A stretch of DNA of 18,897 nt. Source: an uncultured Clostridia bacterium. Its GTDB lineage: Bacteria; Bacillota; Clostridia; TANB77; CAG-508. A program made the position numbers and the translations under genes. Below the pieces are notes generated by a model. It ran no database searches, had not been told where the DNA came from, and saw only the letters and a list, made by a program, of their open reading frames with translations. Where the stretch lies: contig CANQES010000018.1 of the NCBI GenBank assembly GCA_947595555.1, forward strand, positions 1 to 18,897, in the 5' to 3' direction. This document shows, in pieces, positions 1 to 6,869 of this stretch (its first letter is position 1; each line of letters starts with the position of its first letter).

Positions 1-406
1 CTCCCACAAATACTTCTACCGGTGTATGTCCTAAAACTTCTACTAATTTTTCAGATACTTGCATTCCTGTTAATCCTGGTGTTTCTATTAGCTTATTAAG
101 CAAAACTGCTTGTTTTCCTGCTGCTCTTCTTACTCCACAAGCATCATACATAACTACAAAAGCTAATATAAAAGATAATGCAAAAATTGGAGAACCCACA
201 CCTTCGCTTTTTCCTATCAAAGTTGCTAATCCCACCACTACTGCTGAATGTGAACTTGGCATTCCACCTGCTCCCATAATTCTTTTAAAATTGAATTTTT
301 TAGTTGTCACTAAGTCATAAATTAATTTAAATAATTGTATTCCAAACCATAATATGAATGGAACATATATGTATTTACTTTGTACGAAAGTCATAAAATC
401 ATTCAT
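1..406 (-). CDS. Divergent PAP2 family (DUF212, YuiD-like) membrane protein, 3' end outside window
   Basis: The reading frame starts at ATG 406 and runs off the left edge, giving about 135 residues. GGGGAG lies about ten bases upstream of the start. The protein begins MNDFMTFVQSKYIYVPFILW, then shows GAGGMPSSHSAVVVGL and YDACGVRRAAGKQA. The MPSSHSA and DA.GVR motifs are characteristic of the DUF212 / divergent acid-phosphatase-like membrane family, whose type member is YuiD of Bacillus. The family resembles PAP2 phosphatases in fold, but its substrate is not known. At least two hydrophobic segments are visible (about residues 15-30 and 75-90). It is the last gene of the asp23-nusB-xseAB series, with 31 bases between it and xseB, and is probably co-transcribed. 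The family call is secure; the function is not. Confidence 0.85.
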   Translation of the reverse strand, partial: MNDFMTFVQSKYIYVPFILWFGIQLFKLIYDLVTTKKFNFKRIMGAGGMPSSHSAVVVGLATLIGKSEGVGSPIFALSFILAFVVMYDACGVRRAAGKQAVLLNKLIETPGLTGMQVSEKLVEVLGHTPVEVFVG

Positions 407-437
407 TTTTTGTTTTTCTCCCCTTATTGTTTTTTAA

Positions 438-662
438 TCATTCTTTTGCATTAAAATTTTCTTCTTCTAATGCTCCTTCTTTATTTACTAAAATAGTTAT
501 CTTCTTTTCAGCTTCTTCCAATGTTTTATTACATTCTTTTGAAATTTTAATTCCCTCTTCAAATTTTGAAACTGATTGTTCTAGGCTTAGTTCTCCTTTT
601 TCTAATTCACCTACAATTTGTTCTAATTCTTCCATTTGCTCTTCAAAACTCTTTTTATTCAT
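438..662 (-). CDS. xseB: Exodeoxyribonuclease VII small subunit
   Basis: This 74-residue protein matches XseB in size and sequence: KSFEEQMEELEQIVGELEKG followed by LSLEQSVSKFEEGIKISKEC, the helical hairpin that binds the XseA C terminus. Exonuclease VII degrades single-stranded DNA from both ends and acts in repair. ATG 662 is preferred over the ATG 14 codons upstream because it is preceded by GGGAG at a normal distance and begins the conserved MNKKSFEEQ. With this start the gene begins 13 bases beyond the xseA stop, the usual xseA-xseB arrangement. The last residues are acidic (LEEENFNAKE), as in many homologues. Confidence 0.95.
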   Translation of the reverse strand: MNKKSFEEQMEELEQIVGELEKGELSLEQSVSKFEEGIKISKECNKTLEEAEKKITILVNKEGALEEENFNAKE

Positions 663-675
663 AGTTTTCTCCCTT

Positions 676-1869
676 CTATTGTATTTCTGCTTGTACCTGT
701 CCATCTACAAATTTCACTTCTATTAAATCTCCTTGATTAAGTTCTTTTTTCGTTTTTATTATTTTTCCTTCTTTTTCTGTAATCGAATATCCCCTAGCTA
801 GTGTTTTTAAAGGACTATATGCATCTAATTTTCCTACTAATTCCATATATTTAGCTTTTTGTTTTTCTTGTTTTGTTTTTATAGAATTTTCTAATTGTTT
901 TAAATAACTATCGATTTTTTGATAATTTTCTTGAATTCTTCTTGTTGGTTCTCTAAAAACAGTACTTGACATCGTTTTTTCATATCTTAGACGCATAATG
1001 TCTACTTTTTTTACTAAAGACATTCGTAATCGATTTTGAATAGTTATTATTTTTTGTTGTACTTCATATATATCTGGTACTGCCAATTCAGCAGCTGCAG
1101 ATGGGGTTGGTGCTCTTAAATCTGCCACAAAATCACTTATTGTAAAATCTGTTTCATGTCCGACTGCTGATATGATTGGAATCTCTGAATTGAATATACT
1201 ACGTGCCACTATTTCTTCATTAAATGGCCATAAATCTTCTAAAGATCCTCCACCTCGTGCCAATATCAGAACATCTGCTAGTTTTTCTCTATTCATTATT
1301 TGAATTCCTTCTGCTATTTTTTCTGCCGCACCTTCTCCTTGTACAGGAACTGGAAATAGTCTAATTACAACATTAGGATTCCTCCTTGTTGATACATTAA
1401 TAATATCTCGAATAACAGAACCTGTTTGTGATGTTAATACTCCTATTACTTTTGGCATAACAGGTATTTGCATTTTGTGGCTTTCTTCAAACAATCCTTC
1501 CGCTTCTAATTTGTTTTTTAATTCTTGGTATTTTGTATATAAGTCTCCTAATCCATCTTCTTGCATTGCTCTTACATATATTTGATAAACTCCATCTCTT
1601 TCAAATACAGATACTCCTCCAAAAAGAAATACCTTCATTCCATCTTTAGGCATGAAGTTTAATTTCTGGGCATATGATTTGAACATAATACACTTGATTA
1701 AAGAATTTTCATCTTTTAATGTAAAATACATATGCCCTGTATAATGATTTTTGAAGTTTGAAATTTCACCTTTTACTAATATATTATTTAAATATTCATC
1801 CTCTGCTATTTTGTCTTTGATATATTTATTTAAATCAGAAACCGTAATAGCCATATCTGCATATTTCAT
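676..1869 (-). CDS. xseA: Exodeoxyribonuclease VII large subunit
   Basis: The 397-residue protein is the catalytic subunit of exonuclease VII. The N-terminal 100 residues form the OB-fold nucleic-acid-binding domain (ITVSDLNKYIKD, GEISNFKNHYTGHMYFTLKD). The central catalytic region contains ARGGGSLEDLWPFN, the conserved VGHETDFTISDFVADLRAPTPSAAAEL stretch (residues about 240-265) and then long coiled-coil helices (about 270-345) that receive XseB. The C-terminal segment SPLKTLARGYSI is also typical. It begins three bases after the nusB stop, with GAGGA inside the end of nusB serving as the ribosome-binding site, so translation is likely coupled. The length is slightly below that of E. coli XseA, which is normal for Firmicutes. 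Confidence 0.97.
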   Translation of the reverse strand: MKYADMAITVSDLNKYIKDKIAEDEYLNNILVKGEISNFKNHYTGHMYFTLKDENSLIKCIMFKSYAQKLNFMPKDGMKVFLFGGVSVFERDGVYQIYVRAMQEDGLGDLYTKYQELKNKLEAEGLFEESHKMQIPVMPKVIGVLTSQTGSVIRDIINVSTRRNPNVVIRLFPVPVQGEGAAEKIAEGIQIMNREKLADVLILARGGGSLEDLWPFNEEIVARSIFNSEIPIISAVGHETDFTISDFVADLRAPTPSAAAELAVPDIYEVQQKIITIQNRLRMSLVKKVDIMRLRYEKTMSSTVFREPTRRIQENYQKIDSYLKQLENSIKTKQEKQKAKYMELVGKLDAYSPLKTLARGYSITEKEGKIIKTKKELNQGDLIEVKFVDGQVQAEIQ

Positions 1870-1872
1870 AAT

Positions 1873-2280
1873 TTATTCCTCTTTATTCACAACACTTGCT
1901 AAAACACCATTTACAAAATTTTTAGAAGTATCTTCTCCATATTTTTTTGCTAATTCTACTGCCTCATTAATAACTACTTTAAATGGTACCTCTGTGTATT
2001 TTATTTCATAAATTGCTAATTCTAAAATAGCTAAATCAATTTTAGAAATTCTTTCTAGTTTCCAATCTGATTTTAAATTTTTTTCTATTTGACTTCTGAT
2101 TTCTTTTTTATTTTTTTGAATTCCTAAAACTGTATTTATAATATATTCTTCAGCATTTTTGTCTGAAATTTCATTACTTTCTATATATAAGTCAATCGCC
2201 TCTTGCAAGTTTTTTTGTTTCTGTATGTCTATACTATAAACTAATTTAAAAGCTTGTTCTCTAATTGCTGTTCGATTCAT
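1873..2280 (-). CDS. nusB: Transcription antitermination factor NusB
   Basis: The 135-residue all-helical protein begins MNRTAIREQAFKLVYSIDI and carries the NusB signatures: ISKIDLAILELAIYEI in the centre and PFKVVINEAVELAKKYG followed by SKNFVNGVLASV near the end. NusB binds boxA RNA with NusE (ribosomal protein S10) and helps RNA polymerase read through rRNA operons. AAAGGG sits upstream of ATG 2280. It is placed 18 bases after the DUF2273 gene and three bases before xseA, a gene order shared by many clostridia. Confidence 0.96.
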   Translation of the reverse strand: MNRTAIREQAFKLVYSIDIQKQKNLQEAIDLYIESNEISDKNAEEYIINTVLGIQKNKKEIRSQIEKNLKSDWKLERISKIDLAILELAIYEIKYTEVPFKVVINEAVELAKKYGEDTSKNFVNGVLASVVNKEE

Positions 2281-2298
2281 ATTTTTCCCTTTCTGCTA

Positions 2299-2499
2299 CT
2301 ACATTTTATCAATAAATTTTTTAAGTTTTGCTTTTACATCTTCTTTATTTTGTTGCACATAATTTCCTATAAAAGCTCCTAATACTAAAACTACAATAGC
2401 TAATATTAAATCATGCAATCTTGTTACTAAAATCAATATGGCAATTATAACACCTATTATTGCCCCTTTATATTGATTCCAGAATTCTTTCCAATTCAT
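2299..2499 (-). CDS. DUF2273 family small membrane protein of the Asp23/AmaP cluster
   Basis: This 66-residue protein starts MNWKEFWNQYKGAIIGVIIA, has two closely spaced hydrophobic segments (about residues 13-31 and 34-48) and ends in a basic tail rich in lysine. It matches DUF2273, a small membrane protein normally encoded beside Asp23 and AmaP, and probably helps anchor Asp23-like proteins at the membrane. An in-frame GTG three codons upstream is possible, but it would be only two bases from AAGGA. ATG 2499 is eleven bases from that site and begins the conserved MNWKEF, so it is preferred. Confidence 0.85.
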   Translation of the reverse strand: MNWKEFWNQYKGAIIGVIIAILILVTRLHDLILAIVVLVLGAFIGNYVQQNKEDVKAKLKKFIDKM

Positions 2500-2525
2500 T
2501 TTTATCACATTCCTTCCAAATTATT

Positions 2526-3083
2526 TTACGCTTCATTTCCCTGTTGTTTTGGGGCAACTTTTTTTACAGCTATATTAACTTCTTTTACTTCTAAATCAGT
2601 TGCTGTTTTTACTTTTTCTTTTATTTTTGCTTGAAGATTAGCTGATAAATCTTTTATAACAGCCTGTTCGTTTACAATTAAATTAACAAACACTCTAACA
2701 TTATTCTCTCTATCTAATTCTACCCTTGTTGTTACATCTTCTGCACTTTCGAAATTTAAAGCTACAGAATTTACTAAATTTTCAATTGTTTCTTTTGAAA
2801 TCATTAGTTTTCCACTTTCATTTTCTAAAAGTACACCTTGTCTTTCTTTGATTTGTGCTTTTGATGTGCTATCAAAGAAAATACATTTTATAGATAGTAA
2901 AATAAATAAAATACTTACTCCTAATACTATTTTTCCTGTTGTCTCTCCCATTATTATTTTTGCTACCATATCTCCTACTAGCCCCATATCTAACCATCCA
3001 AATGCTAATAAGCATAGAATAATAGATAATATTAATATAATATTAGAATAAATAATTAGTGTAATTTTTTCTAAAATTTTCAT
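2526..3083 (-). CDS. amaP: Alkaline shock response membrane anchor protein AmaP
   Basis: The 185-residue protein has two N-terminal membrane helices (about residues 8-30 and 48-68) with a short loop between them. A soluble domain resembling Asp23 follows (residues about 85-175: ISKETIENLVNSVALNFE, then a beta-rich region ending LEVKEVNIAVKKV). This is the layout of AmaP, which holds Asp23 at the inner face of the membrane in Staphylococcus aureus. It lies 24 bases downstream of the asp23-like gene and has its own AGGAGG site. The membrane anchoring role is inferred from the family and from the neighbours. Confidence 0.9.
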   Translation of the reverse strand: MKILEKITLIIYSNIILILSIILCLLAFGWLDMGLVGDMVAKIIMGETTGKIVLGVSILFILLSIKCIFFDSTSKAQIKERQGVLLENESGKLMISKETIENLVNSVALNFESAEDVTTRVELDRENNVRVFVNLIVNEQAVIKDLSANLQAKIKEKVKTATDLEVKEVNIAVKKVAPKQQGNEA

Positions 3084-3107
3084 TTTTTCCTCCTATTATT
3101 TTTATAA

Positions 3108-3554
3108 TTATTCTTCATTATTTGTTTCTACTGACATATTTTCTTGCTTATTTTCTCCTCTTGCACTATCTGTATTAACACCTTGTACATGTACATTAAC
3201 TTCCTGTACCTCTAAACCAGTCATATTCTCTACAGCTTTTTTTACTCTATTTTGAATTTCAAAAGCTACATCTGGGATCCTAGAACCATATTCTACAATA
3301 ATATTAACATCAATTTTAGCCTGTGTATTTGTCACTTCTACCTTAATCCCTTTTGCTAAATTTTTCTTTCCGCTTAATACCTCTGATATTCCTCCTGCAA
3401 ACCCTCCTGACATTCCAGCTACTCCTGGTACTTCTGATACGGCAACACCTGCAATTACTGCCACAACATCATCAGAAATTTGAATTCCTTCGTTTTCTGT
3501 TTTTATTTCTTCTAGTTCTACTGCTTTACCATCTTCTCGTTTTTCTTCTTCCAT
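3108..3554 (-). CDS. Asp23/Gls24 family envelope stress response protein
   Basis: The 148-residue soluble protein contains the Asp23 domain from about residue 23 to 122: IQISDDVVAVIAGVAVSEVPGVAG, then a glycine-rich stretch (GGFAGGISEVLSGKK), and the closing strands IVEYGSRIPDVAFEIQNRVK and GLEVQEVNVHVQGV. Both ends are highly charged. Asp23 proteins are abundant, membrane-associated through AmaP, and linked to cell-envelope homeostasis. AAAGGAGG is placed eight bases before ATG 3554. It is the first gene of the operon that continues through amaP, DUF2273, nusB and xseAB, and has its own palindrome-bearing promoter. Confidence 0.93.
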   Translation of the reverse strand: MEEEKREDGKAVELEEIKTENEGIQISDDVVAVIAGVAVSEVPGVAGMSGGFAGGISEVLSGKKNLAKGIKVEVTNTQAKIDVNIIVEYGSRIPDVAFEIQNRVKKAVENMTGLEVQEVNVHVQGVNTDSARGENKQENMSVETNNEE

Positions 3555-3584
3555 AAATTAAAACCTCCTTTAAATATCAAAAAA

Positions 3585-3635
3585 TGATATACTTAAATTC
3601 TCTATAAGTATATCAATTTTTTACATTTTTTACAA
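3585..3635 (-). promoter_or_regulatory. Putative asp23 operon promoter overlapped by an 11-bp palindrome
   Basis: On the minus strand TTGTAA (3630-3635) and TATACT (3607-3612) are separated by 17 bases. TGATATACTTA (3585-3595) and its exact reverse complement (3605-3615) flank a nine-base spacer. The upstream arm covers the -10 box, so a dimeric repressor could block the promoter; alternatively the arms fold as an RNA hairpin if transcription starts further upstream. Regulator unknown. Confidence 0.6.
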
Positions 3636-3665
3636 CCATTTTTTATAAATTTTTAAGGATTTAGG

Positions 3666-3694
3666 AAGGATTTGGGGACGGCCCCATCATCCTT
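3666..3694. repeat. REP-like palindrome, copy 1
   Basis: Arms AAGGATTTGGGG and CCCCATCATCCTT surround the core ACGG. The copy sits downstream of the RNHCP gene, in inverted orientation to copy 2 upstream of that gene. A partial echo (AAGGATTTAGG) lies directly to its left. It has no adjoining T-run on the minus strand, so it would be a poor intrinsic terminator. Confidence 0.8.
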
Positions 3695-3720
3695 ATTTCA
3701 ATCCACATCTTAAATCATTA

Positions 3721-4044
3721 CTAATGTTTACTACTTAAATCAATAATTAAATCCATATTATCATCTTTAGCTGATTTATTTTTTCTGATAACTCCACATT
3801 TTTTACATTTAAAAATAATAACATATCCTTTTTTTCCATCTATGTCTAGTCCTATTGGTTCCAAATCCCCATGACATTTTTCTTCTCTGTCACCCGGATT
3901 CTTGTCTACATGTTTAGAATGTAAGCAATATGGACAATGGTTTCTACAAGAATATCCTAATTTTGGAACTTTCTTTCCACAATTTTCACATATAAATTCT
4001 TCATCAATTTCAATAAAATTTTTTTGTTTCATTTTTTTGTACAT
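3721..4044 (-). CDS. RNHCP domain zinc-ribbon protein
   Basis: This 107-residue protein has an N-terminal CxxC pair (FICENCGKKVP, about residues 18-26), then CRNHCPYCLHSKHVD, the motif that names the RNHCP family, then CHGDLEPIGLD and a final CKKCG pair. The four cysteine pairs suggest two zinc ribbons. The biochemical role of the family is unknown; RNA or nucleic-acid binding is a guess. ATG 4044 and ATG 4032 are both possible starts. Neither has a nearby Shine-Dalgarno sequence: AAGGAGGT lies at 4081-4088, separated from the start by REP-like copy 2. The gene is bracketed by two inverted copies of that repeat and follows the nucleoside kinase gene on the same strand. Confidence 0.85.
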   Translation of the reverse strand: MYKKMKQKNFIEIDEEFICENCGKKVPKLGYSCRNHCPYCLHSKHVDKNPGDREEKCHGDLEPIGLDIDGKKGYVIIFKCKKCGVIRKNKSAKDDNMDLIIDLSSKH

Positions 4045-4053
4045 TTGAAATGA

Positions 4054-4078
4054 GGATTATGGGGCCGTCCCCAAATCC
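4054..4078. repeat. REP-like palindrome, copy 2
   Basis: The plus strand reads GGATTATGGGG, CCGT, CCCCAAATCC, the reverse orientation of copy 1. It lies between a Shine-Dalgarno sequence (4081-4088) and the RNHCP start codon. The stem is GC-rich in an AT-rich gap, so it should fold in the mRNA. Confidence 0.8.
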
Positions 4079-4080
4079 GT

Positions 4081-4088
4081 ACCTCCTT
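4081..4088 (-). promoter_or_regulatory. Displaced ribosome-binding site of the RNHCP gene
   Basis: AAGGAGGT begins right at the stop codon of the kinase gene, but the next start codon (4044) is 36 bases away. The 25-base palindrome 4054-4078 fills most of that gap. If the palindrome folds, about 11 unpaired bases remain between the site and ATG 4044. Confidence 0.55.
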
Positions 4089-5729
4089 TTAGTATTTAAA
4101 ATTTCCTCCGCCTAAAAATTCTTTTAATAATGAGTTTGTTGGAACATATTCTGTTGGAATTGGTTCAAAGTATTTCAACATATTTATTAGTCTCCTTGCC
4201 TCTGCATACTCTGGTTGTTCTTGCTGAATTTCTTCTAGTAATGGCATTACCATTTTTTTTAAGACACCTAATTCATAAATTAAAGATGTATTGAATATGC
4301 TATTTGCTTGCTCTTGAAATGGAAATATATTTTTTTCTTCTCCATTATTAACCATATTCCACGTACTAATAGTATGCTTAGCATTATATCCTCTAAATTG
4401 ATTGTCTCTTACAATCCTTCTTAACAATCTTGTATCTGTTGTTGAAATTCGATTATATCTATCCATATTTAATACAGTTAATGCACTAATATATATCTTA
4501 TATTTCTGTTCTTTATCAATGTCACTTGTCAATTTGTCATTTAAGCAATGAATGCCTTCTATAACTAGTACTTCATCTGATTCTAATTTTAACTTTTTGC
4601 CATTATATCTTTTTGTTCCAACATGAAAATCAAATTCTGGCATGTCAACTTCTTCACCATTTAATAGTCTAGTCAAATGGTTATTAAATAACTCCAAATC
4701 AATTGCTTCAAGACATTCAAAATCATAGTTTCCATTTTCATCTCTCGGTGTATCCGGTCTTTCTACAAAATAGTTGTCTACTGATATAGTAACTGGTTTT
4801 ATACGATTAATTCTTAGCTGAATTCCTAATCTTTGTGCAAAAGTAGTTTTTCCTGAAGATGATGGTCCTGCAATTAATACCATTTTTATATTTCTATTTT
4901 TAGCTATTTCATCTGCTATATTCGCTATTTTCTTTTCATGCAATGCTTCATCGAGCATAATTATATCTTTTATATTCCCTTCTTTTATTGACTTGTTTAA
5001 TTTATATACAGTATTAACATTTAAAATTTTATGTATATCATCATATTCATCTAATGCCCAAGCCAATTTTTTTGTCTGTATTAAACTTGGCAATTCCTCT
5101 GGTTTATCTGAACTAGGATATCTTACTAAAAAACCATCATCATATTGTATAATTTCAAATACTTTTGTTACACCAGTTCGATTGGCTAAAGTACCAAAGC
5201 AATAATTATAATATTCTTCACAATAATACATATAAATGTACTGATTACTTTCTAAATCTAATTGTAACCTTCCTTTTGATGTGCTATTTTTATTATAAAA
5301 TTCTTTTGCTTGTTCACGCGTCATAATAACTTGCTTAATTGGTAGATTTTTTTCTACAATTTGTGTCATTTCATTATTTAGTTCTTGTATTAACTCTTTT
5401 GTAACTTCTACGTCATCTATTTGACAAAACATAGAATTTGGTAGCTGATAATTCACAATCATTTTTTTCCCTGGGCATACTTTTTCAAATGCTTTTCCTA
5501 AAATATAAATAATAGTTCTTCTGTAAATTTTAGTTCCTTCTTTAGTAGATATGTCAATTAATTTAATTTCTCCTTCTTTACATATTTTATATTCTAAATT
5601 TACATACTCATTATTAAAAATAGCGCCTATTACAGGATACTGACTTTTTTCTATTTCTCCTTTTAATAATTCTTGTATAGTTACTTCTCTATCTACTTCT
5701 ATTGTTTTTTCTTTGTATTGTATTTTCAC
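4089..5729 (-). CDS. Nucleoside (uridine) kinase with N-terminal TGS and threonyl-tRNA-synthetase-like domain
   Basis: The 546-residue protein begins with a TGS-like domain (residues 1-62), followed by a region related to the second additional domain of threonyl-tRNA synthetase (about 65-240). A P-loop kinase domain of the uridine kinase / phosphoribulokinase family follows: the Walker A motif GPSSSGKTTFAQRL is at about 288-301, and SVDNYFVERPDTPRDENG and VLVIEGIHCLNDKL come after it. The kinase domain should phosphorylate a nucleoside with ATP or GTP; the purpose of the synthetase-like part is unclear. The start is GTG 5729, chosen because GGGAGGA lies six bases upstream and no in-frame ATG precedes it. 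A good promoter lies upstream. Confidence 0.9.
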   Translation of the reverse strand: MKIQYKEKTIEVDREVTIQELLKGEIEKSQYPVIGAIFNNEYVNLEYKICKEGEIKLIDISTKEGTKIYRRTIIYILGKAFEKVCPGKKMIVNYQLPNSMFCQIDDVEVTKELIQELNNEMTQIVEKNLPIKQVIMTREQAKEFYNKNSTSKGRLQLDLESNQYIYMYYCEEYYNYCFGTLANRTGVTKVFEIIQYDDGFLVRYPSSDKPEELPSLIQTKKLAWALDEYDDIHKILNVNTVYKLNKSIKEGNIKDIIMLDEALHEKKIANIADEIAKNRNIKMVLIAGPSSSGKTTFAQRLGIQLRINRIKPVTISVDNYFVERPDTPRDENGNYDFECLEAIDLELFNNHLTRLLNGEEVDMPEFDFHVGTKRYNGKKLKLESDEVLVIEGIHCLNDKLTSDIDKEQKYKIYISALTVLNMDRYNRISTTDTRLLRRIVRDNQFRGYNAKHTISTWNMVNNGEEKNIFPFQEQANSIFNTSLIYELGVLKKMVMPLLEEIQQEQPEYAEARRLINMLKYFEPIPTEYVPTNSLLKEFLGGGNFKY

Positions 5730-5785
5730 AAAAATTCCTCCCTTTTCTTTTGCTTGAATTTTTCATTCATTTGCATTACCTTTTT

Positions 5786-5814
5786 ATTTTATCGTAAATA
5801 AAAATATAAGTCAA
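5786..5814 (-). promoter_or_regulatory. Sigma-A-type promoter of the nucleoside kinase gene
   Basis: On the minus strand TTGACT (5809-5814) and TAAAAT (5786-5791) are separated by 17 bases. The 5' leader to GTG 5729 is about 50 bases. Confidence 0.6.
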
Positions 5815-5815
5815 A

Positions 5816-5847
5816 TTGTTATATTTCTGTTTTATATGGATATACTT
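5816..5847 (+). promoter_or_regulatory. Possible sspH promoter
   Basis: TATACTT (5841-5847) lies about 30 bases before the sspH start. GTTATA (5818-5823) is 17 bases upstream of it. The spacing resembles that of a sigma-G promoter, but both boxes are imperfect. A vegetative reading (TTGTTA, 19-base spacer) is also weak. Confidence 0.3.
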
Positions 5848-5876
5848 TAATAAATATATAATATTAGGAGGTTTTT

Positions 5877-6059
5877 ATGAATTTAGAAAGAATTTATACT
5901 ATTTTAAATAATGATAAAAAATTTGACATTTACTATGATGAAAGACCTGTCTGGGTACAAGGTATTAATGAAAATGAGCAAACAGCTAAAGTAGGTTTTG
6001 TAGATAATTTTGAAGAAAAAGATGTTTTTATTAAAGATTTATATGAAAGAACTCTTTAA
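5877..6059 (+). CDS. sspH: H-type small acid-soluble spore protein
   Basis: This 60-residue protein begins MNLERIYTILNNDKKFDIYY. It contains RPVWVQGINENEQTAKVGFVDN and ends KDVFIKDLYERTL. This is the SspH pattern: a short N-terminal helix, then P.W(I/V)..(I/V)(D/N)E...TA.V, then a closing strand, in about 60 residues. Minor SASPs of this type are packaged in the forespore; their exact task is unclear. AGGAGG stands six bases before ATG 5877. It is transcribed toward spoVT, with a palindromic repeat at the junction. Confidence 0.85.
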   Translation: MNLERIYTILNNDKKFDIYYDERPVWVQGINENEQTAKVGFVDNFEEKDVFIKDLYERTL

Positions 6060-6081
6060 GAATTTTGTAGTGAAAATTTGG

Positions 6082-6113
6082 GAGAGGATTTGGGGTCGTC
6101 CCCAAATCCTCTC
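6082..6113. repeat. REP-like palindrome, copy 3 (perfect 14-bp stem)
   Basis: GAGAGGATTTGGGG (6082-6095) and its exact reverse complement (6100-6113) flank TCGT. It lies between the converging sspH and spoVT genes, and its last base is the first plus-strand base of the spoVT stop triplet. There is no T-run on either side, so it would be a U-poor, possibly bidirectional terminator or simply a repeat. Confidence 0.85.
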
Positions 6114-6667
6114 TATATTTCCATTTGACTTCCTAGAAATGTTGCTGCTGATTGTGCTACTTTTTTTTCAACCTCATTCATTTTTCCATTTGGTTCTTTG
6201 GATATTAAAATAACTGTTCCTATTGTATCTCCATTTGAGACAATTGGATATACAACTTGTGCATTATTTTTTCTTTCTTGATTATCATTTTTTGTTATTG
6301 GCATAGCAATGTCACTATTGTCTTTACTTGTATAAATTTCTTTATCTTCCATTAATTGTTCCAATTCTTGACTTACATCTTGCTCTAAAAATTCTTTTTT
6401 AGACCCTCCTGATACTGCTATAATTGTATCTTTGTCTGTAATACAAGCAATATGTCCTGTTGTTTTTGATAATGTTTCTGCATATCCAGCAGCAAATTCT
6501 GAAAGCTCACCGATTGGAGAATATTTTTTTAATATTACTTGACCTTCTCTGTCTGTAAATATTTCAAGTGGATCTCCCTCTTTTATTCTTAATGTTTTCC
6601 TTATTTCTTTTGGAATAACAACTCTTCCTAAATCATCTATTCTTCTTACAACTCCAGTTGCTTTCAT
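6113..6667 (-). CDS. spoVT: Stage V sporulation protein T (AbrB-type transcription regulator)
   Basis: The 184-residue protein begins MKATGVVRRIDDLGRVVIPK, the AbrB/MazE swapped-hairpin DNA-binding domain (residues 1-50, ending DPLEIFTDREGQVILKKYSP). A GAF-like sensor domain follows (about 55-180: GHIACITDKDTIIAVSGG, QVVYPIVSNGDTIGTVILIS). SpoVT tunes forespore gene expression, switching sigma-G genes on or off late in sporulation. ATG 6667 is chosen over the ATG 22 codons upstream because GAGGAGG precedes it and the family begins MKATGIVRRIDDLGR. The longer start would also lie upstream of the predicted transcription start. A strong sigma-G-type promoter lies directly upstream. Confidence 0.96.
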   Translation of the reverse strand: MKATGVVRRIDDLGRVVIPKEIRKTLRIKEGDPLEIFTDREGQVILKKYSPIGELSEFAAGYAETLSKTTGHIACITDKDTIIAVSGGSKKEFLEQDVSQELEQLMEDKEIYTSKDNSDIAMPITKNDNQERKNNAQVVYPIVSNGDTIGTVILISKEPNGKMNEVEKKVAQSAATFLGSQMEI

Positions 6668-6702
6668 AATTTTCCTCCTCGTTATATTTTTGTTTATATT
6701 TT

Positions 6703-6731
6703 TATTATGACAAATAAGGAAAAAATTATGC
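6703..6731 (-). promoter_or_regulatory. Sigma-G-type (forespore) promoter of spoVT
   Basis: On the minus strand GCATA (6727-6731) and CATAATA (6703-6709) are separated by 17 bases, matching the sigma-G pattern (G-H-A-T-R, 17-18 bases, C-A-T-W-H-T-A). spoVT is a sigma-G gene in Bacillus subtilis. A sigma-F polymerase might also use it. Confidence 0.65.
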
Positions 6732-6814
6732 ATTTTTATCTCATTTATTTCAATTGGAAAATTTTTCTATCTTAAATCAAACATCTCTAAAATTTTCTTT
6801 AATTTATTACTAAA

Positions 6815-6855
6815 ATAAAAAAGAAAATCTATTATTTTTCAATAACAAATTTTCT
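6815..6855 (-). terminator. Intrinsic terminator of groESL
   Basis: On the minus strand AGAAAAT and ATTTTCT (6849-6855 and 6822-6828) form a stem with an inner TTATT/AATAA pairing. The stem is followed by TTTTTATTTT. It lies 15 bases past the groEL stop. The stem is AT-rich but the U-tract is good. Confidence 0.6.
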
Positions 6856-6869
6856 AGACAAATAATATT

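Noticed and set aside
3585..3615. The asp23 leader palindrome as a riboswitch
   Set aside because: It is a single simple stem within the promoter itself, with no multi-helix structure and no known aptamer motif.
6010..6213. A 67-codon plus-strand frame across the sspH-spoVT junction
   Set aside because: It runs through the REP-like palindrome and antisense to spoVT, and its composition is hydrophobic noise from reversed AT-rich sequence.
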